A stretch of 64,000 bases of DNA from Cheiracanthium punctorium. Taxonomy: Eukaryota > Arthropoda > Arachnida > Araneae > Cheiracanthiidae. Positions 12,901 through 24,900 of the stretch are shown in pieces. Below the pieces are notes generated by a model. The model was given only the letters and a program-made list of their open reading frames with translations. It was not told the origin of the DNA and did not search any database. Each line of letters starts with the position of its first letter. The first letter of the stretch is position 1. The stretch covers positions 496,001-560,000 of the forward strand of contig JAWZYV010000707.1 in the NCBI GenBank assembly GCA_038373885.1, in the 5' to 3' direction. The translations under genes were made by a program, and so were the position numbers.

Positions 12901-15900
12901 TTTGAGGATGAGTGATGCAGCCTTGAAACAAACGTTAAAAATCAGCAAATAAATAAATTAATCCATCTGATGTCCATAACCTTTTAGAAATCTTAGCAGA
13001 GTTATGGCACAAACATAGTAAGCGTGGGATTTTAACATACCATTTACTCTTAAATTAGAATGGAAGAAACAGGCGCATCACATAACAAGGTAATATCAAG
13101 AAGGGAAAAAGTATAGAAGAAGTAAAAAGAATGTGTGTGCGAGCACAGTTACAGTTAAGTAGATAATTGTTTATTGAGGGATACAGAATTCAGGAGGATA
13201 AGACATTGCACGATAAAAAAATAAACAATTCAATACTCAACAATTTTCTTAAGCTGTTGAAATTTTTATGATTGTAACCTATTTATAGAAAAATACATGT
13301 GATGCATATTCTACAGCTTACGAAATATTGTAACAATAGATTAAAGCTGTTGTGAACTAATAGTATTTAAACATATGTAAAATACTCAATATATATATAT
13401 GTCGCATTTTTGGGACAATTTTCAATAAAGGGGGTGAGAGATAAAATGACATAGTCATTAAAAGAATTAGTTTAACCCGAAGCATTATGTTGATATGAAA
13501 TATGTTATTTAAAAAATATGCTATGAGAGGGTTAATATGTAATTGCTGCTAGAACATCACCCCCTCCAAATGTAAAATTTTGGAATATGTTAGAAGTTCT
13601 TACTATTATTCTTGAGAAACAGGGAGAAAGTTGGAAGGGAATTCTTTTTGTGTGATGCCACCTTAATTTATTGAAATTTAGTTGTAATCTGTTTTAAAAT
13701 TTTCTGTCCTTTGCAGCTGTTTCCAGCATCGACTTCTCAACTAGTACAACATATGTTCAGAAAGGTGGTAAGTTCATCCTCGCTTGTCGGGTGGCTGGGC
13801 TGGGTGTTCATCTTTGGTACAAAGATGGAAAGCCAATCACACCCAACTCCATCAATAAATTTCATTTGGAACAAGATTCACCAGTATTTTTTCCAGAGGA
13901 ATTCAAATACTTCACTACCATGCGTCTCACAGTAGAAGAGGCAGACTCTGTTCATACGGGTGAATATAAATGTAGTGTTGATGGACCATATTCACAAAAG
14001 GTTATTGTTGTCACTGGTAAGCTTGTAATTCTACTATCTTAACAGTTTGCGCACTGTATTTATTTGTTTAAAAAGAAGAAGAAAAAAAAAAAAAAGTCAT
14101 GTTTTCTATTAAATAAATTTCAAATAAAGCATTGTATAAGTATTTGTACAAAAACTTTTTAAGTTTTTATTTTTGTGATTCAGTTGATTCTTGATTATGC
14201 TGAGTGAATGGGAAATTCCAAGTTATAAACATCCTGGTTACGTTATCATTGTTACGAATATTGCAAAATAATTTTCCTCTGACTAAAAAGTTGGATTTGA
14301 ACAGCTGTGAATCTCAGAGTGGATTGCAATGACTAGTCGAGTTGTCTGGTGAAACACATTACTTTAGGCTTTAATAAAAACATTGTTCTCTCTAAATGGG
14401 TCCAGTGTGGTTTATAGGAAATCGAATCTCCATCCTACGAAAATGAGATTCTGCAAAAATGTACAATTTGCTACAATGCCACTCAGCTACTCTGGGACAT
14501 CCAGAGTAGCTCGGTGGTAGAGCACCCGCATGTTAAGTGGCAATCCTGGGTTCGATCCCCAGCTCTGGAATTTTTCGTATAGTTGGTAAAAAATAAAAAT
14601 TAATCAGCCTAAACACTCCAACTTGCCCAATACACTTAACATCTATTTTGAATCACCCAGTGTATATATATGATGGGAGAGCGTGTGGCGAGAGCTGTGT
14701 TTGAACCCAAGAGCTCTGTGTGGTGGAATGGAATGAGTCGCAATCCGGCTCGGGCAAAAGGTACCCATTCGACCGGCCTTCATTTGCCGGGTGCTGTGTG
14801 CGCGGAGGTGATCTCGTGCTGCCACACTACTCCCCACTAGAGAGTCAATCGAAGGCTGACGGACGATGTTCCAAGTGTTATGGAATGCTGCCACTCGTTG
14901 TGGACTTTTGTGAGATCGCAGCCACTCTTTGAGGACTTTGTGAGATCACAGCCACTTGTTGCGGACTTTGTGAGGTCACTGCCACTTGTTGCTGACTTTG
15001 GTGAGGTCGCTGCCGCTCGTAGTGAACTTTGGTGAGGTCGCTGCCGCTCGTAGTGAACTTTGAAAAAGCCGAGCGAGAAATGGAAGAGGTTGATTCTGAT
15101 GCCATCTGTCACTATTGGCGAGAAGACGAATGCGTGTTTGTTGTCTGGGTCATCAATGGTGGGAGAGCATGTGGCGACAGCTGGGTTTGAATCCAAGGGC
15201 TGTGGGTGGTGGAATGAGAAGCAATCCAACTCGGCCAAAAGGTACCCATTCGACCGGCCTTCAATTGCCGGGTGTTGTGTGCGAGAAGCTGATCTCATGC
15301 CACCACATATATATAAATGTCAGCAAGTATAGACATTATAGTCATTTCAATGGAACTGAATGATAGGTTTTTCCACATATTATTTTTTACCATAAATTAC
15401 AATGTAATTGAAAATGCTCTTGAAAAATGCATGGGTAATTTTGATAATTTAAAAAAAAAAAAGTAGTCTGAACATGCACAGCTATTAGAGAATTTATATA
15501 AATGCACAAGATTATGATCTGTATATTCAAAATATGTATCTGTGTTTTCAAATTAATCTGGTACACTCTGTGTAATTATATTTAAAAATTAGTAGATTAT
15601 GTTTATAATAGTTCATAAAAACAGAAGCAAATATTTTTATACTATCTTTTTTTTCCCCTAATAAATTATTTGTTTTCTATTTTAATTTGTTAAGAAAAAT
15701 ATAGATTTTCTTTTATCCTTTGATGATTTGATTAATTTTGTATTCCAGTTGACTGTACTGGTGCCATTTTATTTCTGTTATGTATCATGCATAACTTGAT
15801 TACTTTATTTATTTTATTTTACTTCAATCATATTTTATCTTGGTTGTGTAGTTCTTTTATAATATAATAGAAATATTGATTTATTTTGAGAAATTTTGAA

Positions 15901-18900
15901 GATTAAGCTATGTCATCTTTCTCTTAACCTCTAAACAACTTTATAGACTTGATTTTTTTCATTATTGGTGAGTATACACACAAACACTATAGTTTACTGT
16001 AAAAAGCTATGTAATAATCTTCTGTATATATGTGCTTTAAATCTAGAAATGTTGAATGTAGCTCAGCATTTTAAATAAAATATGAAAAAATTTTTGTGTA
16101 TTGAATGCATGTTTTGAATATGTTTATGTATTTATTTATATATAAATATACTCTCTCTCTCAAATAAATAAAAACTTTGTATAAAAAACACACATAAAAT
16201 GATACTTATAGAAAGATGCAATCGTTTCAACTGAAAATCATTCACTTTTCCTCAGTCAAAGTCCTTCGTCTTACAAAACAGTGAGAGACTCCCACTGTTT
16301 TGTGAGATGAATTTTCAGTCAAAGCGATCATATCTTTATATAAGTATCATTTTATGTGTGTTTTCTATACAAAGTTTTTATTTATTTTATTGTTTAACAC
16401 AAGTATATTGAGTGTTTTTTCTATACTCTCTCTCTCTCCCTCTGTGTGTATTAGCCTTGGTAAAGAATAGATCTGGGCAAAAAATAGTCTATTCACTTTT
16501 CAAATGAGAAATTTTTCCAATGCATCAGTAAACCGACAATACATCTGAAAGACTATGTGAATGACATTCAAATTACAAAAGACTTTAAAACATATTTTCT
16601 GGGATAAATTGTATTCTAAGTACTTTAGAGGTTTTATTGTTATATTAGGTTTATTGTGTGATATATTTTTTTACAAGATGCTCTTGTAAGGGAATAAGGG
16701 GCAATACTACTCCCTTAGATGCAACCCTACTGTTTTGTTCATGAAATGATTGCAATAAAACATGTAACTAAAATTGCAATAAAGGATTACTGTTTTGCTG
16801 CTACTGAAACTTGTTTCAATTAATGTCCCAAATGAGAAATAACTTATTTCTATACAGCATTGCTTTGTTGCGTGTCAAAACTCCAATTGTAATAAAATGA
16901 TTTATTTAATTTTTGACTTTCATTTCATATACAGTACAAAGCCGAAAATCCGGAATGGACGGGACTACGGCGATTCCGGATTCTCGGATTTTCCGGAATA
17001 TTGGTCATAAAAAAAAAAAAAAAAAAAAGTAGCGGCTACGTCATGGATTACGGGGGTCTCGCCGTGAACTATGTATTTTTATAACGTTTTTCGAAATCGC
17101 CGTGATCCGTAGGTTGTACTGTAGAAATTGTTCAATTGAATTCACTTAAAAAAAAAAAAAGAAAAGAAGAAAAGGCGCCCTACTAATTGCCATGTATATA
17201 TTGCTTGCCCAATAACGTGAACGTAGTCACAACTTAAAATAAAAAAAAATCTTCCAGTATCAAAGGATAAAAAGATATAACAGCAATTTTTATCGCCATC
17301 CCATGCACTAAAACACTGATTGTGAGTGCGCAGACGTTCCCCCCTTCACCGGAGTGACTGGAGCCGGTTTGTCTGTGACTGGAGCTTTGGCTTTCCAAAC
17401 AAGTTGTTACATTCTTGTCTTTGTTGCACGTGCTTACTGATATTTTTATTTATGCGTTTTTTTAAACAAGGCTTCCAATGGTATTTACGCTAATGTATGT
17501 TTTTACTGCAAACTTGAATGATGTTATAAAGAGTTTAATTAATTTCTTTGCCTCCTTAGAAAGAATAACATTAAAATAATAATAATATCTCTACCGATTA
17601 TTAAAGCTTAAATGCTTTACACTAACTGGAAAGTGTCTCCACCCCCTTTTTTGCGTTTCTGTTTGGAAATAACAGTTAAATCTTTGGAATGCAAAGAAGG
17701 AAAGTTAGGTCACGAGTCAGATTTTACCCTGAGGTTTTGGATATATATATATACTATACTATATACATATATATATATATATGTGTGCGTGTGTATATAT
17801 ATAGATATATATATATATATATATATATTGACGCTATTGTTATGATAACAAACTAGTCTAATGCTTGAGCATCCTGTAGTTTATTTATTTATCTATTTTT
17901 ATTTTTTGAGGGAAGGGAAAAAACTGAAATCCAAAAAATGTCCGGTTTTTTGGTCTTTCCGGTTTTTAGGTGTCCGGATTTTCGGCGCTCTACTGTATAT
18001 TGATTGCCATGGACTACTTTATTCAACAATATTTGAAAATCATCTTAATTAAATGAAACTGGTGTTCTTAAATTTTACGTGCAAAATATATGAATATGTA
18101 TTGAAAAGCCTTTGAGCACTGTTTACAATGATCTATCATATCTATTTTGCATTTTAACATGATCTGCCAGATTTGGACAAAATGCCGTCAGAGCATTCGC
18201 AACTGTTTGAGATCATATTGTAGACCCAGTAGCAGAATTTTTTCATGCTTTGTGCGACGAGCTTCAGAAATACAAAAAATTTTCTCAGCACAATATACAG
18301 GGTGTGCAGCACTAATGGTGAGCAATGGCTATTTCCTAAACCGTTAGTCAGAGACATAGTTCTATTGCAAAAGTGCTTTAAATTGTATAATCTATTATAT
18401 TAGGAACTACCAAAGTCAGTAAATCAATTCTATAAAAATTATAAAATTTAAAATTTTATACAGTCCCCTCCGGTCCTATCAGTTATATTTAGAAAAATTT
18501 TCACTATACAATTTCATGTGCGATAAAAAAAAAAAAAAATCTATCCTTCTACGACCAAAGTTCATCAATTTATGAAGCGGCAAACATTGTGACTTAAGTC
18601 ACTTATCCACGTTTAAAAATGTCCAGTTATGGTAAACCATTAAGGGACCCTATAAATATTGAAATTTTAAATTAAGGTTTTAATTTCATTTTCTGGCATG
18701 ATACGGAAAAAGAAACAAAACTAAGTTTACAGTACTGATCTTCAAGCAAAGGGTTATAGTCAAGCTCTGTTAAAATCTATCTGAGGTCAGACTTACTAAA
18801 TCATATCTGTGTAGCATGCAGATGTGTAACATAAGAGTGTGGTACGCGGAGTACAGGAAGAGTTTTCTACACGGGTGCTTATTTGGATTGTAGTCAAAGG

Positions 18901-21900
18901 AAGTTATTTTAATGCCAGTTCATTTAAAAAACTGTTTAAAAAATTCTATTTTCAGCAAAAGCTATATTTTTGTTACTTTATTGGATACACAATGTTTAAC
19001 ATTAATCTTCTTTATTGCATTATATATTCATAAAATAGTTAATGAAATTCGCTAATAAGTATTGCAAAGCTCAAAACTATGTACATTAATTTTTCTCTAA
19101 TTCATTTTGTATACAACCCCTATTTTGCAGCTCAAAAAGTGCTCTAACTTTTAAGCAGCTGTAACTTGGTAATTTTTGTCATAGAAGGATGTTTTTTTTT
19201 TTTTTTTTTTTTTTTTTGGTGCATGATATTGTTTAAAGAAAATTTTTCTAAATATGACTGATAGGACCGGGAGACCTTATAAAAATTTAAATCTCTTAAT
19301 TTTTATAGGAATTGATTTATTGACTTCGATTTTTTCTGATATAATAGATTATATAATTTAAAGCATTTTTGCAATTGGAACTAAGTGTCTCTGACTAACG
19401 GTTTAGGAAATAGTCATTGGGCACCGTTAGCACTGGACACCCTGTATATTTATGTGTGCATGTACACACAAAGATGTGGGTCCATTTAAACATTGTAAAT
19501 TACAATTATGTGTAAGTGGTCTTCAGCACATTTTTCAGCTCTATTGACGACAATTTGTCAGCAGAGGCTCATTCTGTTTCTGTGACAATGCCACCATGTT
19601 GCCCTGTTTTTGCCACGGGGGTTGTAGAATAATGGATATAATTCTGCTACTGGGGCTTTAGTCCTGTGTTTTTTACATATACAAAACCATATTGTATTTT
19701 GCAATAGTATTGATAAAACATTATAATTTCATTTATTTACTTTATTTATTTATTTATTTTTTTTTTTTTTAAGAAAACATGATTCAGGTAAATGAAGACT
19801 ATCCAGGCATGGGGAAAGTATTGGTCCCTGGAGAGCCATTAGAATTGGTCTGTAATACGACAGAGTGTGCTCATTGTACAGTAGTTTGGTATGTACAAAT
19901 AAATATTTTGTAATGTTTTAGTCGGTTTTTTTTTTTTTTTTGTTGTTGTTGTTTAGTTGCTCTTTTCCCCATTTAATGATTCTTTTGTTATAGTAAAAAA
20001 TATTGTTAAATCAGTCTTAACATACAACTCTCTTACATAAAAACAAATTTTTTATGTCAGTTTCGACCTTTAAATTTTAATCTCCCGAAAATATTTAAAA
20101 TATTTTTAAAAATAATCATATTAAGCAGACATTGTCTGTTGTCAATAATTTTACTTGGGTAAGTTCTTGCTTGTGTTCACTGTAAAAATCTGTAATGTTT
20201 GACCAGCCTGGAATTTTGCATGGATAGGTAAAGATATAGAGAAAGCTATAGGTGGCTGTAAAATTCTGACAGTTTACACATTCCTCAATTTTTTTGCAAT
20301 TTTCAACTCCAGAAAGTTTTATTAGTACAGACAACTCCCTCTAATCCGCAATGGTTGGGACCAATGGTTTTGTGGATTATAGGTCACTGTTTATGTTTCA
20401 ATAACATGCAAATCATGAGCTGCTATTATTAAACTACATAAAAAAGAAAACAGAATATGCATTTATACAATTATTTAATTTAATCACATAAATTTATCCA
20501 AACTAATTAGCACTATGAAAAGATTATTAGAAAAAAAGCATTATTGCTATTACATTTCTTGTTACACTTTTTGAATATATCCACTATTGTTTGTTTTAAA
20601 GCTTTACAGCAGGCTATTTTCTCTTGTAATCTCTGAATAAAAATTATTTCTTGTTCAGTCACAAAACTCTGTTTTTGTAAAAAAAAATCCACATATTTTC
20701 CTCCTACTGAGAAACCTTCTGCAAGTGTAATTTCCCCCCCCCCTTCTTCATCAGTTTTTGTAGTCTTTTCGAGATTTAGTATTGGTGCTATAATTTCTTC
20801 ATCTGTTATCCTTTCAGATTCGGAATCTCATCTTGAGAGGACATAAAAATTAGAAATATCAGCTTCCGAAATGGTCAGAGTTGATGACTGATCTTTTGCA
20901 AAAGTTAACAATTTTGCAGTCGTCTCTTTTGCTATTGATTCTCTGAAACCAGCAAAATCGGCAGAATCATTTTCATTTTCAGTGTCAATAATCATAGAGG
21001 CTGGCCATAGATTTCTCCAACCATTTATAAGTGTTTCTTGAAATGCAGAATCCCAAGATTTGTCTAACAGATAAATAGATCTTTAATGCTAAAATTTGCC
21101 TTTATTGCTTGAAACTAATTTTTTTTTTCAGGTTCTAAATGAACCAATCTTTTCAAAAAGCCTATACTGGCACTTTAAACTATCTCTGATTTTAACCTTT
21201 AAACTATCTCTTTAAATTATTCTCTGATCTATGGGTTAGATCAGATATGTCGTATTTGGTGGTAAAAAAATTACCAATAAATTTTCCAATGTTACTATTT
21301 CAGGATGGGCCGCACAATTATTCAAGAGTAGCATAATTTTGCAGTCACTGGGCAAACCCACCTCACTGCAGTGCCTACAGGATTCTGTAACGAAATGATT
21401 ATGGAACCAATCCATAGTCATTTCTTTGGTGATCCATACACATTTATTATTACGGTAAAGCACTGGCAAGACTTTGATACCTTTCAGAACACGAGGATAG
21501 GCACTTTTGCCTAACAACTTAAGTTTACACTTGTGATTTCCAGATGCATTGCTGCATAACAGAACGGTAATTCTTTCTCTGGAATCTTTTGATCCCACAG
21601 GGTTTGGCTCATTATTTGTCGTTAATGTATGCCTGGAAAGGCACCTCCTGTCTCATGCATATTGCAGACTTGGTCCGGCATTAAACTTCCATGTTGAAAG
21701 CCTAGCAAATTCTGTGAATTCTTCAACTGACTCCCTATCTGCAGACAATTTTTTGTAACAGGATTTTAAGTATCTAATGCTGTGCCTGTTTAAATCGAGT
21801 CAGCCATCCAGAAGAATAAGAACATGGTTCTTGAATATTTAGTTCATCATGGAGCTGTTTTGCTTTTTCACACAAGACGGGGCCAATAATCAGAACACCT

Positions 21901-24900
21901 TCATTCATTTGTTGTCTGAACCACTCATAAATAATGCTGTCCATGGTTACATCTTTTGCAAGCCACATAAATTTTCTTTTGGCTAAACCTGCATTAGTAT
22001 CACATTTGGAAAAAAGTTCAATATTTTCTCTTTATTTTTCCTAATATCATAGACTGTTCTAGTAGCAATTCTATAAACAGAAGCAAGGTGGTTGATAGAA
22101 CATCCAGAATCTAATTGTTTTAGTAGTTCCACTTTTTGAATTATCATGAGCGAAACACGCTTTTGTTTCTCAGCAAACAGTTTACCGTAGTAAGATGCCA
22201 ATGCGAAAACCGCTAATTCTGAAGTGATTGCAAAGAGCATGACTGTGTTCAGATTGCCTCCTTTCCCCCTCTGATGTGCTCTCAGAGTTTCTCAGGCAAG
22301 CAGAGTATAAAGTGCCAGCGCAATTGCTCACAGCCAAACTTTTCATCTGTGGTTTCTTCGTTCAGCACAACAACAGCAACAATTGCTTACATCATGAAAC
22401 ATTGAAGATTATAGGCATTCGCAGATTATCAGGATCGCGTTGCAGATTAGCAGGAATTGCCTGTATAGCTTTTATGTAGAAAAGTGAACAGGATGAGATT
22501 TTTCTTTCTCCCTTTTCCGCTAATAATTTTTTATCACAGTCTGAATATTGTATTTAGATGTCAAGGTAATACATAAGCATCAGGAAGCAACATTATACAT
22601 CAATAAAAATTATAATAGCAAACTGGTTTTGGCATGTATACTTGCCTCCGACAGTGCTTGAGTAACAATGCCAAAAATTTTTGATCTGTTTATATAGAGA
22701 AGGAGGGTTTACAATGAACAATAGGAAATCAGGAATTTAGAAGAGAGTTTTATGAGGGCCAATATAGAAAAGCAGGAAATTAAAAGCTGACAACAGAGGG
22801 ATATCCTGCATTCAAAAAGGGAGGGAACAATGAAATCAGCATAAACAAGACTATTTATGTTTTTGTGGATATTGAAAGCTTCAATAAAATCTAAGTCACT
22901 GGGGTAAAGGGATTTACAAATGAGTTTAGTAGAATCAAAGTCGAAGCTATGGTTAGCATTCCAACAATGTTAACGATGGCCAATTTATTGGTTTCATGTT
23001 TTTTAACAAGAGCTATGTGCTCCTTAATTCTAAATTTAAGGGTGCATTTAGTCTCTTCAATATAAGATAAACCACTCTGACAATTTATACCCCAAATGAA
23101 TTAAATGAAATCGGACAGAGTTGAAAACAAAATGATAAAACAAAATAAAATTGATGTAGAATTGTTAAACCAAAATGATTATAGTGCTGGAATGTTTTAA
23201 AGCTATACAGGGTGTCCAGTGCTAACACTGTCCAATGGCTATTTCCTAAACTGTTAGTCAGAGACACATAGTTCCATTGCAAAAATGCTTTTAATTGTAT
23301 AATCTTTTATATCAGGAACAATTGAAGTCAATAAATAAATTCCTATAAAATTTATGAAATTTAAATTGATGTATGGATGATTAAATTGAATATGGTCCCC
23401 CGGTCCTATCAGTTATATTTAGAAAAATTTTCTCTATACAATTTCATGCACAATAAAAAAAGTCGTCCTTATACGACCAAAATTCACAGTTATGAAGCAA
23501 AAAACATTTTGACTTAAGTCACTTTTCCACCGTTCAAAAATGTCCCATTACAGTGAACCGTTAGGGGACTGTATAAATATTGAAATTTTAAATTAAAGGT
23601 TTTAATTTAATTTTCTGGCATAATTCGGAGAAACAATAAAAACTAATTTTAGAATACTAATCTTAAGCAGAAGGTTATAGCTAGGCTCTAGAAAAATTTA
23701 TCCGGGGTCCTTCAAAAATCTCTTCTCTAAATGAAGTTTACAGAATTTTAATAAGTTGTGTAAATAAAAAACATGTTTTGTCGAAACAATGAGAAATTTA
23801 TTAAAAAGATGGAACATCTAAACTTTTAACAAATTTTTGAGTGTATTTGAATAAATTGAAATGAAATATCGTGTTTCAGGTAAAATAGTTGGCAAATGAT
23901 AATTGCTTGAGATTCAGTTTTCCTACTGTTATGGCAACAGATGTTAAACATTAAATTTTAATATTTTACTGGAGTTGAAAAACTGTTGTTTAAGTTACTT
24001 TTTAGTGTTTGTCTAAAGTTCATGATATTTGAATTTGTAGCTTATTGAATATAAAAAACGAAAGATGATGTTTAATACTAATGGAAACACTGAAATTGTG
24101 GTACTTTATAGAGAATTCCTCAGAATAAGCGAGAGACTGTGAATGCTATAAAATTTTCGAATGATAATCACCCATCTGCTAGTACAGTATCAAACGTAGT
24201 GACGTGTTTAAGAGATACTGGTAACATTCTAAAATGTAAGAGATCAAGAAGCATCATGGATTTAACAAAGCACATGCATGTGGAAGATGTCCTAGGCTAT
24301 GCTCTCACTCATCCACAGTCTAGTGTAAGAAGCATTAGCGAAGCATGTGGTTATTCTAAATCGCAAGTATGGAATATTTTAAGTACATATGGTACATATC
24401 CATATCGCACCATTTTAGTGTAAGATTTATTGCCTGTAGACAAGAACGTAGATTTGATTTCTGCAATTTCATTTTGAATAAGCAAAATGATATGTCATTC
24501 GTTAGTGGCATTATGTTTACCAATGAGTGTCAGTTTACAAGACAGGGTGTTATAAATACACAAAATAATCACTATTGGTCTCTGCAAAACCCACATATTC
24601 GCCTGAACAGACATCAAATACGTTGGTCGATAATTTTTTGTTTGACATATGGAAAGAGACTAGTGGGGCCATTTTTTTTTTCAATGGCTCTTTAACATCC
24701 GAAAGATATGCACAGATTTTAGAGGGCTCGGAGTGTGTTTCACTACGAGATCTGTCACAAATGTGGTTTCATCATGATGGTGCTCCAGCACATAAATCAC
24801 TAAAGCCTCGTATTGTTGTATTTGGAAATAATATAATTGGGTAAACAGTCCTATTGAGTAGCCTCTTCGTACTGCTGTATTTGGAAATAATATAATTGGG

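Larger units (their letters stand above)
962..13716 (+). other. Intron 1 (12.8 kb), mostly transposons
   Basis: It contains the Tigger element at 1477-6736, the fold-back group at 7554-12085 and the copia remnant at 12425-13462, each described separately. I recognise nothing in 962-1476, 6737-7553, 12086-12424 or 13463-13716 beyond AT-rich sequence, short homopolymers and the acceptor tract. Confidence 0.7.
14017..19773 (+). other. Intron 2 (5.8 kb), mostly repeats
   Basis: It holds tRNA-like sequences, a TRIM-like element, a fold-back element, a pogo-type MITE and a deleted 'CAGGGTGTCC' element, listed separately. The stretches 14017-14399, 15308-16162, 16391-16931, 17996-18297 and 19445-19773 show nothing I recognise apart from AT-rich sequence, a CTCTCT tract near 16151 and 16425, and the T-rich tract before exon 3. 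Confidence 0.7.

Noticed and set aside
14500..14569. Calling a functional tRNA-Asn
   Set aside because: The anticodon stem has a mismatch, the body differs from ordinary eukaryotic tRNA-Asn, and a broken copy lies next to it, which fits a tRNA-derived repeat better.
14837..15298. A 153-codon minus-strand frame across the minisatellite
   Set aside because: It translates the 31-bp tandem units and the direct repeat; the peptide is a repeat of SATSG/DLTKS and has no domain.
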